Shown here one piece after another: positions 7,642 through 16,320 of a DNA stretch of 64,000 nucleotides. The notes below the pieces were generated by a model, which worked only from the letters and a program-made list of their open reading frames with translations, did no database searches and was not told the DNA's origin. The DNA comes from Brachybacterium sp. P6-10-X1 (GTDB taxonomy: Bacteria; Actinomycetota; Actinomycetes; Actinomycetales; Dermabacteraceae), in NCBI RefSeq assembly GCF_001969445.1, contig NZ_CP017297.1, positions 3,720,001 to 3,784,000 of the forward strand, given 5' to 3'. Both the position numbers and the translations under genes were made by a program. The stretch's first letter is position 1. The number at the start of each line of letters is the position of its first letter.

Positions 7642-9066
7642 GTGACTGCGTCCTCCTCCCCGTCCGAGATCTCGGAGAAGTCCTCTGAGCGGTTCGTCAG
7701 CGGCGACCCGTACAGCCTCGACCCGTCGGCCGTGAAGGAGCCGCCCGTCGGCTGGCGGGCCTCCTCGAAGTTCTTCGGACCCGGTCTGATCGTCTCCGCC
7801 TCCGTGGTGGGGGCCGGCGAACTGATCACCGCCACGTCCCTCGGCGCCCAGGCCGGCTTCGTGCTGCTGTGGCTCGTGTTCGTCTCCACCATCGTCAAGG
7901 TGGCGGTGCAGATGGAGATGGCCCGCTACTCCATCGTCACCGGCGAGGGCGGCATGGAGGGCTACAACCGCGTCCCGCCCCGTCTGGGGCGGGTCAGCTG
8001 GGTGTTCCTGATGTGGGCGCTGATGGCGCTGAGCAAGCTGATCCAGACCGGCGGGCTCATCGGAGGCATGGCCGCAGCCCTGTCGATCCTCGCCCCGCTC
8101 GGATTCGGCCCGCTCTCCCCGGTGGCCGTGACGATCTGGGCCGTCGTGGTCACCGTGATCGCCATCGCCACGTTGATCTCCAACCGGTACGGACTGATCG
8201 AGAACGTCGCCACGTTCCTGACCATGGCGTTCGTGGTGATCACCGTGCTGGTCGTGATCGCGCTGCCGGCCAGCGACTTCGCGTACACCGGAGCAGACCT
8301 GGCCTCCGGCCTCAGCCTCCAGCTGCCTCTCGGCGCCGTCGGCATCGCCCTGACGATGTTCGGTCTGACCGGGGTGGCTTCCGAGGAGATCACGGCCTAC
8401 ACCTATTGGTGCCTGGAGAAGGGGTACGCCCGCTGGTCCGGCCCCAACGACGGCTCCCCGGAGTATCGTCTGCGTGCCCTCGGCTGGATCGCCGTGATGC
8501 AGAAGGACGCGCTGGTCTCGTGGTTGATCTATACGGTCTCGACCGCGGCGTTCTTCATCCTCGGTGCCGCGGTCCTGCACCCGCAGGGCCTCGTCCCCGA
8601 GGGCAACGAGATGATCCTGACCTTGTCCGCGACCTTCTCCGGAGTGTTCGGCGAGGTGGGGCGGATCGTCTTCCTGCTCGGCGCGCTCGCCGCCCTCGGC
8701 TCGACGATCTGGGCCGCGATCCCGTCCTGGTCGCGGTCCTGGGCGAACGCCCTGTCGATCGTCGGCGTCTTCGACTGGGCCGACGGCCGCAGGCGGAACC
8801 TCTGGATGCGCGTGTTCATCGCCTTCCTGCCGATCATGTGGCTGCTGACCTTCCTGTGGATCAACCAGCCGCTGGTCATGATCATGGTGGGCGGCATCGC
8901 CGGGGGCATCTTCCTCGCGGCGGTCGCCGTCTCCGCGCTCTACCTGCGCCGCCGCATCGAGCCCGAGCTGCGCGGCGGACGATTCATCCACGTCGCGCTG
9001 ATCGTCAGCTCGCTCGCCATCATCGCGCTGGGCATCTACTCGGCGGTGACCGCGCTGGCCGGCTGA
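7642..9066 (+). CDS. Nramp-related membrane transporter with altered metal-site motifs
   Basis: The 474-residue protein has about eleven hydrophobic helices and the overall layout of the Nramp/MntH family, proton-coupled importers of Mn2+ or Fe2+. The first helix reads FFGPGLIVSASVVGAGEL: the G-P-G entry is kept, but the usual D-P-G-N metal-binding turn is G-A-G-E. The sixth-helix M-P-H signature is also absent (FGLTGVASEE). It is therefore a divergent member whose substrate may not be a transition metal. GTG 7642 is chosen because AGGAG (7631-7635) lies 6 nt upstream; more upstream starts have no such site. Tandem repeats and a hairpin follow the stop. Confidence 0.8.
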   Translation: MTASSSPSEISEKSSERFVSGDPYSLDPSAVKEPPVGWRASSKFFGPGLIVSASVVGAGELITATSLGAQAGFVLLWLVFVSTIVKVAVQMEMARYSIVTGEGGMEGYNRVPPRLGRVSWVFLMWALMALSKLIQTGGLIGGMAAALSILAPLGFGPLSPVAVTIWAVVVTVIAIATLISNRYGLIENVATFLTMAFVVITVLVVIALPASDFAYTGADLASGLSLQLPLGAVGIALTMFGLTGVASEEITAYTYWCLEKGYARWSGPNDGSPEYRLRALGWIAVMQKDALVSWLIYTVSTAAFFILGAAVLHPQGLVPEGNEMILTLSATFSGVFGEVGRIVFLLGALAALGSTIWAAIPSWSRSWANALSIVGVFDWADGRRRNLWMRVFIAFLPIMWLLTFLWINQPLVMIMVGGIAGGIFLAAVAVSALYLRRRIEPELRGGRFIHVALIVSSLAIIALGIYSAVTALAG

Positions 9067-9170
9067 CGCGCGGCGACCCGCCGACCGGCTGACGCGCGGC
9101 GCCCGCCGACGCGCGGCCCCCGGTGGCCGGCTGATGCGCGGCGCCCCGCTGGCCGCCTGACGCGCCGGCG
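9059..9170 (+). repeat. Degenerate tandem repeat spanning the Nramp-like gene's stop codon
   Basis: The 17-mer CCGGCTGACGCGCGGCG occurs at 9059-9075 and 9085-9101. Diverged or partial copies follow at 9108-9117, 9127-9143 and 9153-9170. The first copy contains the real TGA stop, so the repeat multiplies the 3' end of the gene. Confidence 0.8.
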
Positions 9171-9183
9171 ACTGGCCCCCGAT

Positions 9184-9219
9184 CCCCCGATCCGCACCAT
9201 GAACGGTGCAGATCGGGGG
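9184..9219 (+). terminator. Terminator hairpin after the Nramp-like gene
   Basis: Arms 9184-9198 and 9205-9219 pair over 15 bp with one mismatch around a 6-nt loop. It lies 117 bp after the stop, beyond the tandem repeats. Confidence 0.65.
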
Positions 9220-9339
9220 ATTCGGCGGCGCCGAGCCGCATGTCGTCGGCCAGGCCCGCGTCATCGGGCCGAGACGTCGTCCCTGCCGACATGGTTGTCC
9301 CGGCTAGCACCAGGGGTCGGGGACAACGATTTCCCCCGT

Positions 9340-9363
9340 ATTCTGTCGAACTATGTACGGAAT
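9340..9363. promoter_or_regulatory. Candidate operator upstream of the ROK regulator
   Basis: ATTCTGT (9340-9346) and ACGGAAT (9357-9363) form an inverted repeat with one mismatched pair around a 10-bp spacer. They sit in a locally AT-rich patch about 30-50 bp before the ROK start codon. Autoregulation by the ROK protein is the natural guess. The 324-bp gap 9067-9390 otherwise holds the repeats and terminator described. Confidence 0.4.
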
Positions 9364-9376
9364 AAATCCGGCCGAC

Positions 9377-9382
9377 TAGCGT
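9377..9382 (+). promoter_or_regulatory. -10 element (TAGCGT) of the ROK operon
   Basis: TAGCGT lies 8 nt before ATG 9391 with no ribosome-binding site, consistent with a nearly leaderless transcript. Confidence 0.45.
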
Positions 9383-9390
9383 CTCCGCTC

Positions 9391-10623
9391 ATGGACCGGC
9401 AATGGAGCGTCAGGGACCAGCACCGCGCAGACGTGCTGGCGCTGCTGCATCGCGGCCGGAAGCTCACCCGCGGCGAGATCTCCGAGGCGCTGCGGCTGAC
9501 CCGCACCACCGTCTCGGACATCCTCGGCAGCCTGCTGGACCAGGGCATCATCACCGTCACCGAGCAGCGCTCCCCGGGCGGGCGGGGTCGCCCGGCCGAG
9601 GTCCTCGGCATCCACCCCGGAGCTGTGCGCTTCGTCGGCCTCGACTTCAGCCACACCGCGGCCACCGTGTGCCTGGCGAACTCCGCCGGGACGGTGATCG
9701 CCTCGGCCATCGCCGAGTACCCCACCGGCGCCGGCTGGGAGGCTCGGGTGGCGCAGACTCAGCGCACCATCCGCGATCTCGCCGTCGGCGAGGTGCACCT
9801 GGAATTCCTCGCCGGCATCGGCATCGGCCTGCCCGGCCCGAACTCCGCCAGCTGGCACGGATTCCCCCGCTCCGCCACCCCGATGGAGCCTTTCCAGCTC
9901 GTCAAGGCCCGCATCCGCGAGCTGTTCGCGGACGAGTTCGGGTGCCCCGTGCTGGTGGACCATCACATCCGCTTCGCCGCCCTGTACGAGGCGACCATCG
10001 CCGGGGAGGCAGACCGCAACATCGTCTACCTGCGCCTGTCCACCGGCGTCGGAGGAGCGGTGCTCGGCGCCGGCGCCGCCCTGCGCGGCGCCCACCTGCT
10101 GGCCGGTGAGATCGGGCACCTGATCACCGACGACACCCCGGAGGCCCGCGCGTGCCGCTGCGGCCGACGGGGATGCCTGGAGACCGTCGCGTCCAAGGAC
10201 GCGGTCCTGGACACCTGGCAGGAGATCACCGGCATGGAGGACGACCAGGTCGGCCTCGACGATCTCGCCGCCGCCCTCGAGGGCGGCGACCCGCGCGCGC
10301 TCGAGCTCGCGACCGGGCTGGCGGGAACCGTCGGTCGCGCCCTCGGCATCGCCGCGCTGATCATCGACCCCGACGAGATCGTGCTCGCCGGCGAGGTCGG
10401 CACCCTTCTCGAGCCCGTCCTGCCCACCCTGCGCGAGGCGATGGCCCGCCAGTGCCTCACCGGCGCCGAGGTGCAGGTGCGCAGCGGCGAGACCGCCGAC
10501 AAGCAGGGCGCCCGCGGCGCCATCGCCGCCCTGCGCGCCGCCGACCTGCCCCCTGCCCGCGCTCGGTCCGCCCGCGCGGGAACCCTGACCTACCCGGCCG
10601 AAGGAGGCCCCCGTGTCCGCTGA
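9391..10623 (+). CDS. ROK family transcriptional regulator
   Basis: The 410-residue protein has an N-terminal winged helix (about residues 8-65, with [19 protein letters not shown]) and a C-terminal ROK sugar-kinase-like domain. The ROK zinc motif is present as [10 protein letters not shown] near residue 255. Such proteins are usually repressors released by a sugar or sugar phosphate. The kinase-like half has lost some ATP-site residues, as is common in the regulators. The stop overlaps the GTG of the downstream permease by 11 bp, so regulator and transporter are one transcript. A sugar-type sensor driving a sulfonate-type importer is unusual. Confidence 0.88.
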   Translation: MDRQWSVRDQHRADVLALLHRGRKLTRGEISEALRLTRTTVSDILGSLLDQGIITVTEQRSPGGRGRPAEVLGIHPGAVRFVGLDFSHTAATVCLANSAGTVIASAIAEYPTGAGWEARVAQTQRTIRDLAVGEVHLEFLAGIGIGLPGPNSASWHGFPRSATPMEPFQLVKARIRELFADEFGCPVLVDHHIRFAALYEATIAGEADRNIVYLRLSTGVGGAVLGAGAALRGAHLLAGEIGHLITDDTPEARACRCGRRGCLETVASKDAVLDTWQEITGMEDDQVGLDDLAAALEGGDPRALELATGLAGTVGRALGIAALIIDPDEIVLAGEVGTLLEPVLPTLREAMARQCLTGAEVQVRSGETADKQGARGAIAALRAADLPPARARSARAGTLTYPAEGGPRVR

Positions 10624-11419
10624 CCCCGACACCCTGGTGGCGAGGAGGGACGAGGCCGTCGCCCCCGAGCCCCGGAAAGTCCCCACCCTGCTGATCCTCA
10701 ACATCGCCACCGTCTTCCTGGGCCTCGGCCTGTGGTGGCTGCTGTCCCTGGTGGCCGCGCAGGTACCCGGCCCGCAGGAGGTGGTCGCCGCTGCGATCGA
10801 ACTGGCCCTCGCCGGCACCCTGTTCAGCGACATCGTCGCCTCGCTCATGCGGGTGTTCACCGGCTTCGCGCTCGGCACCCTGCTCGCCATCCCCGTCGGC
10901 TTCCTGATGGGCTGGTACACCTGGGCGCGCGGCCTGCTCGAGCCGTGGGTGCAGTTCTTCCGCACGATCCCGCCGCTGGCGATCATCCCGCTGGCCATCG
11001 TGCTGATGGGCATCGGCGAGCAGCCCAAGATCTTCGTGATCTTCCTGGCCTCGTTCCTGGCCTGCGTCATCTCCACCTTCCAAGGCGTGGTGCAGGTGGA
11101 CAGGACGCTGCTGAACGCCGCCCGCGTCCTGGGTGCCAAGGACGGCACCATCTTCGCCCGCGTGGTGGTGCCCGCCTCCACCCCGTTCATCCTCGTCGGC
11201 ATGCGCGTGGGGCTCGGCTCCGCCTGGGCCACCGTCGTCGCGGCCGAGCTGATCGCCGCCCAGCAGGGCCTCGGATACCGCATGCAGCAGGCGCAGATCT
11301 ACTACGACCTGCCCACCATCTTCGTGGGCATCCTCGTCATCGGCATCTTCGGCTTCGTCATGGACCGGACCCTGCTGGCGATCGAGGCCCGTGCGACCCA
11401 GTGGCAGGAACGCCGATGA
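10613..11419 (+). CDS. ABC transporter permease, TauC/SsuC type
   Basis: This 268-residue membrane protein has six predicted helices and the BPD-type permease loop near residues 175-195 ([20 protein letters not shown]), the contact for the ATPase. It belongs to the nitrate/sulfonate/taurine importer class. Its partners are the ATPase and binding protein encoded next. AAGGAGG (10601-10607) directs GTG 10613, inside the end of the ROK gene. Upstream ROK and downstream sulfatase suggest that the cargo is a sulfate ester, perhaps of a sugar. Confidence 0.9.
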   Translation: MSADPDTLVARRDEAVAPEPRKVPTLLILNIATVFLGLGLWWLLSLVAAQVPGPQEVVAAAIELALAGTLFSDIVASLMRVFTGFALGTLLAIPVGFLMGWYTWARGLLEPWVQFFRTIPPLAIIPLAIVLMGIGEQPKIFVIFLASFLACVISTFQGVVQVDRTLLNAARVLGAKDGTIFARVVVPASTPFILVGMRVGLGSAWATVVAAELIAAQQGLGYRMQQAQIYYDLPTIFVGILVIGIFGFVMDRTLLAIEARATQWQERR

Positions 11420-12216
11420 CCACGAACAGGAGCCCCATGACCGCATCCGAGACCCTCGACCGGCCCACGATCCAGGTCCAGGACATCACCAAGGATTTCA
11501 CGGTGGGCGGCAACCGCTTCGAAGCGCTCGGCGGCGTGAGCCTCGAGGTCACCGAGAACGAGTTCGTCACCGTCGTAGGCCCCTCCGGCTGCGGCAAGTC
11601 CACCCTGATGAACATCCTCGCCGGGCTCGAGGAGCCCACCTCCGGCACCGCCCGGGTGGACGGCACTCAAGTGCGCGGACCCAGCCCCGAGCGCGGCGTG
11701 ATCTTCCAGCAGTACGCCCTGTTCCCCTGGCTCACCGTGCGCGACAACGTCGAGTTCGGGCTGCGGACGGCGAAGGTCCCCGCTGACGAGCGCCGCGAAC
11801 GGGCCCAGCACTTCATCGACATGGTGGGGCTGTCCGAGTTCGCCGACTCCCTGCCCAAGACCCTCTCGGGCGGGATGAAGCAGCGCTGCGCGATCGCTCG
11901 CGCCTACGCCATGGACCCCTCGATCCTGCTGATGGACGAGCCCTTCGGAGCGTTGGACGCCCTGACCCGGGTGCGCATGCAGGAGCACCTGCTGCAGACC
12001 TGGGAACAGGACAAACGCACGATCGTGTTCATCACCCACGACGTCGACGAAGCCGTCTTCCTCGCCGGCCGCGTGGTGGTGATGGCCGCCAAACCCGGCC
12101 GCATCGACCGGGTCATCGACGTCGACCTCCCCTATCCCCGCAACGAGGAGGTGCGGCTGTCCGAGCGGTTCTCCACGATCCGCAACGACGTCTGGACCTC
12201 CGTGTACCACCAATGA
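11416..12216 (+). CDS. ABC transporter ATP-binding protein, TauB/SsuB type
   Basis: The ATPase (266 residues from ATG 11416) has Walker [10 protein letters not shown], a Q-loop FQQYALFPW, the signature LSGGMKQR, Walker [10 protein letters not shown] and the H-loop TH. ATG 11416 overlaps the permease stop as ATGA. An alternative ATG at 11437 has AGGAG four bases upstream and would shorten the protein by seven residues; both remain possible. It energises uptake through the permease encoded just upstream. Confidence 0.9.
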   Translation: MTTNRSPMTASETLDRPTIQVQDITKDFTVGGNRFEALGGVSLEVTENEFVTVVGPSGCGKSTLMNILAGLEEPTSGTARVDGTQVRGPSPERGVIFQQYALFPWLTVRDNVEFGLRTAKVPADERRERAQHFIDMVGLSEFADSLPKTLSGGMKQRCAIARAYAMDPSILLMDEPFGALDALTRVRMQEHLLQTWEQDKRTIVFITHDVDEAVFLAGRVVVMAAKPGRIDRVIDVDLPYPRNEEVRLSERFSTIRNDVWTSVYHQ

Positions 12217-12285
12217 CCAGGACCGTCCCCGCACGCCCCGACGGCAGAGCCGCCGTCGGAGAACCCACCCGATAGGAAACCTGTC

Positions 12286-13272
12286 ATGACACTCACCAGA
12301 CGCACCGTTCTCGGTGGACTCGCCGCGGTTCCCGCCCTCTCGGCGCTGGCCGCCTGCGGCTCCGGATCCGGCACCACCGCGGTCACCTACGGTTACATCC
12401 CCGACTACAACGGCACCAGCCTGCTCGCGATCGCCGAGGACCGTGGGCTGTGGGAGGAGAACGGTCTGAAGGCCACCTTGAAGACCTTCACCAACGGGCC
12501 GCTGCAGATCCAGGCCCTGGGCACCGGCGACCTCGACTTCGGCTACATCGGCCCCGGCGCCATGTGGCTGCCCGCCTCCGGGAAGGCCAAGGTGGTCACC
12601 GTCAACGGCGTGGGTCAGGCCGACCGCCTCATCGCCCAGCCCGGCATCGAGTCCATCGAGGACCTCGCCGGGAAGAAGGTGGGCATCCCCGAGGGCACCA
12701 GCGGCGACATGATCGTCCAGCTCGCCCTCGAAGCCGCCGGCATGACCCTCGAGGACATCGAGAAGGTCGCGATGGATCCCGCCACGGTGGTCTCCGCCTT
12801 CTCCTCCGGGCAGGTCGAGGGCGCGGGAATCTGGTATCCGCTGATCGACAACATCGCCGAGCAGGTGCCGGATCTGGTCGAGCTCGCCCAGAACTCCGAC
12901 TTCGCCGACGTCATGCAGTTCCCCAACGTCATGGTCACCGGCGCCACCTACCCCGAGAAGAACGAGGAGACCACGATCGCGGTGCTGAAGGTGCTGCGCG
13001 CCGCGATGGACGTGCGCGTCGACGAACCCGATGCGACCATCGAGCTGGTCGCGAAGATGACGGGATCCGATGCCGAGGCCGTGGCCGGAGACGCCGCCAA
13101 CGGCGAGTACTACAAGGCCGCGGATCTCGACGGCCTGATCGAGGACGGCACCATCGAGGGCTGGCTGACCGCCATGAACGGATACTTCGAGGACAACGAC
13201 AAGATCGAGGGGGAGACCGTGGCCCCGGCCGACTACTACACCTTCGACCTCTTCACGAAGGCGGGCGAGTGA
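12286..13272 (+). CDS. ABC transporter substrate-binding lipoprotein, TauA/SsuA-like (NMT1 family)
   Basis: The 328-residue precursor has a twin-arginine (R5-R6), a hydrophobic core and a lipobox ending at C24, so it is a Tat- or Sec-exported lipoprotein anchored on the outer membrane face. The mature part (VTYGYIPDYNGTSLLAIAED and onward) is a periplasmic-binding-protein type 2 fold of the sulfonate/nitrate/taurine group. It captures the cargo for the adjacent permease and ATPase. The stop overlaps the start of the sulfatase gene by 4 bp, so the enzyme that probably acts on the imported compound is translationally coupled to its receptor. Confidence 0.9.
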   Translation: MTLTRRTVLGGLAAVPALSALAACGSGSGTTAVTYGYIPDYNGTSLLAIAEDRGLWEENGLKATLKTFTNGPLQIQALGTGDLDFGYIGPGAMWLPASGKAKVVTVNGVGQADRLIAQPGIESIEDLAGKKVGIPEGTSGDMIVQLALEAAGMTLEDIEKVAMDPATVVSAFSSGQVEGAGIWYPLIDNIAEQVPDLVELAQNSDFADVMQFPNVMVTGATYPEKNEETTIAVLKVLRAAMDVRVDEPDATIELVAKMTGSDAEAVAGDAANGEYYKAADLDGLIEDGTIEGWLTAMNGYFEDNDKIEGETVAPADYYTFDLFTKAGE

Positions 13273-14819
13273 CCATCCACGAGCCCGCCGCCCCGCAGGA
13301 CGCACGACCGGGGACCACCGGTCCGCGCAACGTCCTGTCCATCCTCACCGACCAGCACCGCACCGACACCCTGGGCTGCTACGGCAACCCCCTGGTACGC
13401 ACCCCACACCTGGACGCGCTCGCCGCGAGCGGCACCCGCTTCGACCGGTGGTACACGCCGACGGCGATCTGCACCCCGGCGCGGGCCAGCGTGCTCACCG
13501 GGTACGCGCCCTTCCGCCACAAGCTGCTGGCCAACTACGAGCGTAATGTCGGCTACCAGGAGGACCTGCCGGACGGGCAGTTCACCTTCTCTGAAACGCT
13601 GCGGGACGCCGGTTACCAATGCGGCCTGCTGGGCAAATGGCACGTCGGCACCGAGAAGCTGCGCGGCGACTTCGGCTTCGACGGCGCCGAGCTGCAGGGG
13701 TGGCACAATCCTGTCGACCATCCCGACTACCTCGACTACCTCGTTGAGCGGGATCTGCCGCCCTACGAGATCTCCGACCAGATGCGCGGCACCCTGCCCA
13801 ACGGCGGCCCCGGAAACCTGCTGGCCGCCCGACTGCACCAGCCGGTCGAGGCGACCTTCGAGCACTACCTCGCCGACCGCGCCATCGAGCAGCTGCGCCG
13901 CTACGCGAGGGATCAGGAGGCCGACGGGACGCCCTTCTACCTGGGACTGCACTTCTTCGGCCCCCACCTGCCCTATGTCATCCCGGATCAGTACTTCGAC
14001 CTCTACGACCCCGCCCAGATCCAGCTGCCCGCCTCGATCCAGGAGACCTTCGCCGGCAAGCCGCCCGTGCAGGCCAACTACTCCGCGCACTGGACCTTCG
14101 ACACGATGAGCGAGGCCGACAGCCGCAAGCTCATCGCCGTCTACTGGGGGTACGTCACCCTCATCGACGAGCAGATCGGCCGGGTCGTCGCCGAGATGGA
14201 CGCCCTGGGCCTGACGGACTCCACCGCGGTGATGTTCAGCTCCGACCACGGCGAGTTCACCGGCGCCCACCGCCTGCACGACAAGGGCCCGGCGATGTAC
14301 GAGGACATCTACCGCACCTGCGGCATCGTCCGCGTCCCCGGCGCCCCCGCCGGACAAGTGCGCGACGAGTTCGTGAGCCTGCTGGACACCACCGCGACCG
14401 TGCTCGACTGGTGCGGTCTGGACCCCTCACCGGCCGTGGACTCCCGCTCCCTGCTGCCGCTGGTGCGCGGCGAGGACGTGGCATGGGACGACGCGATCGT
14501 CTGCGAGTTCCACGGCCACCACTTCCCCTACCCCCAGCGGATGCTGCGCACCGACCGGTACAAGCTGGTCGTGAACCCCGAATCCGTCAACGAGCTCTAC
14601 GACCTCGAGCTCGACCCCGATGAGCTGCACAACCGCATCGAGCACCCGGAGATGCGCGCAGTGCGTGAGGAGCTGGTCACCGATCTCTACCGGCGCCTGC
14701 GCGCTCGCGGCGACAACTTCTATCACTGGATGACCTCGATGTACGACATCGGGCAGGTCGACTACGACCCCTCGATGAGCGGGCTCGACGAGGGGACTCA
14801 CCGGGCGGCGGGACAGTAG
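13269..14819 (+). CDS. Type I sulfatase (formylglycine-dependent), cytoplasmic
   Basis: The 516-residue enzyme belongs to the arylsulfatase/alkaline phosphatase superfamily. The metal site NVLSILTDQHRTDTLGCYGN is N-terminal and the formylglycine motif C-T-P-A-R starts at C68. SSDHGEF later supplies further metal ligands, and the C-terminal RTDRYKLVVN segment is typical. C68 must be oxidised to formylglycine by a generating enzyme; none is encoded in this window. There is no signal peptide, so it acts inside the cell on something imported. GTG 13269 overlaps the binding-protein stop (GTGA). The organisation resembles ats-type sulfate-ester cassettes of proteobacteria, though those are not ROK-controlled. 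Confidence 0.88.
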   Translation: MTIHEPAAPQDARPGTTGPRNVLSILTDQHRTDTLGCYGNPLVRTPHLDALAASGTRFDRWYTPTAICTPARASVLTGYAPFRHKLLANYERNVGYQEDLPDGQFTFSETLRDAGYQCGLLGKWHVGTEKLRGDFGFDGAELQGWHNPVDHPDYLDYLVERDLPPYEISDQMRGTLPNGGPGNLLAARLHQPVEATFEHYLADRAIEQLRRYARDQEADGTPFYLGLHFFGPHLPYVIPDQYFDLYDPAQIQLPASIQETFAGKPPVQANYSAHWTFDTMSEADSRKLIAVYWGYVTLIDEQIGRVVAEMDALGLTDSTAVMFSSDHGEFTGAHRLHDKGPAMYEDIYRTCGIVRVPGAPAGQVRDEFVSLLDTTATVLDWCGLDPSPAVDSRSLLPLVRGEDVAWDDAIVCEFHGHHFPYPQRMLRTDRYKLVVNPESVNELYDLELDPDELHNRIEHPEMRAVREELVTDLYRRLRARGDNFYHWMTSMYDIGQVDYDPSMSGLDEGTHRAAGQ

Positions 14820-14882
14820 CGCCGGGGCGATCGGGCGCTGTCGGCGGGGATCACCGCGCGGCGCCGGCGGATCGGGTCGTCG

Positions 14883-15947
14883 TCAGCGCGGCGGCGCCGT
14901 GGACTCACGGACCACGAGAGCGGGCGTGACCAGGCGGCCCGTCGACCGGGTCCGGTGGGGCGCATCCCCGCGGGCGGCGGAGGCGTCCCTCGCCCCGTCG
15001 GCCTCGATCAGGCCCAGGAGATGCGCGAGGCTGCGGCGGCCCACCTCTTCGAGGTCCTGGGCCACCGTAGTCAGAGGTGGGGTGAGGAACGGGGCGAAGT
15101 CCTGATCGTCGTAGCCGACGATGCTGAGGTCCTCGGGGACCCGGATCCCCTTCTCGGTCGCGGCCCGCAGCGCCCCGGCGGCCATCTGGTCGTTGGCCGC
15201 GAAGATCGCGGTGACATCCTCTTGCCCCAGCAGCTCGAGCGCCGCACGGTACCCGGAGGTCGGGGACCAGTCGCCGGGAACCGCGGCCGGCACCGGGCAC
15301 GCGTTGCGGGTGAGCATTCGGTGCCACGCCCTGCGGCGGCGCTGGGCCGGATTGGAGCCGGCCGGGCCGGCGAGGTGATGGACCGTGCGGTGACCCAGCT
15401 CGAGCAGGTGGGCGACGGCCTCGCGGGCCCCGGCGGCCTCGTCCATCCCGAAGGTGGGGTGATCGTGGGAGGCCCCGCTGTCGGCGATCACGACGGGCAC
15501 CTCCTGGGGCAGCTGGAGATTCGGCGTGTCCAGCACGCGCGCTTCGATGACCACGATCCCGTCGACGGCGCGGTCGGTCAGCGTGCGCACGGCGGCGCGG
15601 ACGTCCTGCTCGGTCGGGGCCTCGACCACCGCCATGTTCACGGCGTAGCCATGGGCCTGGGCCTCCCCGATCACGGTGTCGACGATGCGGATGTTGCCGA
15701 CGGCGGTGAGGTTGAAGGTGACCACGCCGATGGTGCGGAAGCGGCCCGTCGCCAGGGCGCGGGCCGCGGCGTTCGCGCGGTACCCCAAGCGCTGCATCGC
15801 CGCTTCGATGCGCTCGCGGGTCTCGGAGGAGACGCCGGGATTGTCGTTCACCACGCGCGAGACCGTCTGCCCGGAGACTCCCGCCAGACGGGCGACGTCG
15901 GACATCGAGGCGCCCTTGGAGGCGCCGGTGCCGGGTCGTCGGGCCAC
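14883..15947 (-). CDS. LacI family transcriptional regulator
   Basis: The 354-residue repressor has the LacI helix-turn-helix at about residues 14-60 (MSDVARLAGVSGQTVSRVVN) and a C-terminal periplasmic-binding-like sensor domain. GTG 15947 is preceded by GAGGAGG. It is divergent from a sugar ABC importer, GH51 glycosidase and sulfatase, across a gap holding a perfect LacI-type operator. It probably represses that operon until an arabinose-containing oligosaccharide or its product binds. It converges with the first sulfatase gene. Confidence 0.9.
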   Translation of the reverse strand: MARRPGTGASKGASMSDVARLAGVSGQTVSRVVNDNPGVSSETRERIEAAMQRLGYRANAAARALATGRFRTIGVVTFNLTAVGNIRIVDTVIGEAQAHGYAVNMAVVEAPTEQDVRAAVRTLTDRAVDGIVVIEARVLDTPNLQLPQEVPVVIADSGASHDHPTFGMDEAAGAREAVAHLLELGHRTVHHLAGPAGSNPAQRRRRAWHRMLTRNACPVPAAVPGDWSPTSGYRAALELLGQEDVTAIFAANDQMAAGALRAATEKGIRVPEDLSIVGYDDQDFAPFLTPPLTTVAQDLEEVGRRSLAHLLGLIEADGARDASAARGDAPHRTRSTGRLVTPALVVRESTAPPR

Positions 15948-16212
15948 CAGGGCCTCCTCTCACGACGCTGGGGTCATCGAGCACACCTTATTCCGCGTCG
16001 ACGGGGGTCGACGCCTCCTGCCGTGTCCGTCCGACGACGATGGTCCCTCAGGCGACCGTCGGTCGCGCTCGGGTGATGGGGCCACCCCAGGTGTGTGCGC
16101 AAACATCAGGGATGCTCTGCGGAGCTCGCGCCGCAGCCGAATCTCCGAGCTGTGCGCCCACCATGTCCCTGCGAACTGGAGTTCATGGCGGCAGAACATC
16201 ACGTCGAACCCC

Positions 16213-16241
16213 TTGACGTGTGAGCTCGACCACCATACGTT
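16213..16241 (+). promoter_or_regulatory. Promoter of the sugar ABC importer / GH51 / sulfatase operon
   Basis: TTGACG (16213-16218) and TACGTT (16236-16241) are separated by 17 bp. The -10 overlaps the LacI-type palindrome by 3 bp, so a bound repressor would block the polymerase. Confidence 0.6.
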
Positions 16242-16250
16242 AGCGCTAAC
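16239..16250. promoter_or_regulatory. LacI-family operator
   Basis: GTTAGCGCTAAC is a perfect 12-bp palindrome with the central CG step typical of LacI-family operators. It overlaps the -10 region of the operon at 16321-22984 and lies 291 bp from the divergent lacI-type gene. I found only this copy in the window. Confidence 0.7.
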
Positions 16251-16320
16251 ATACCGGAGTCCGGACGGATGGCAGACGGACGGGCACCACCTCGAGTCGA
16301 CGACGACGAAGGGCATTCCC

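Larger units (their letters stand above)
15948..16320. other. 373-bp divergent intergenic region between LacI gene and sugar-uptake operon
   Basis: This gap contains the operon promoter and operator near its right end (listed separately). The part nearest the regulator, 15960-16200, shows no motif I can name. No gene is apparent. Confidence 0.5.
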
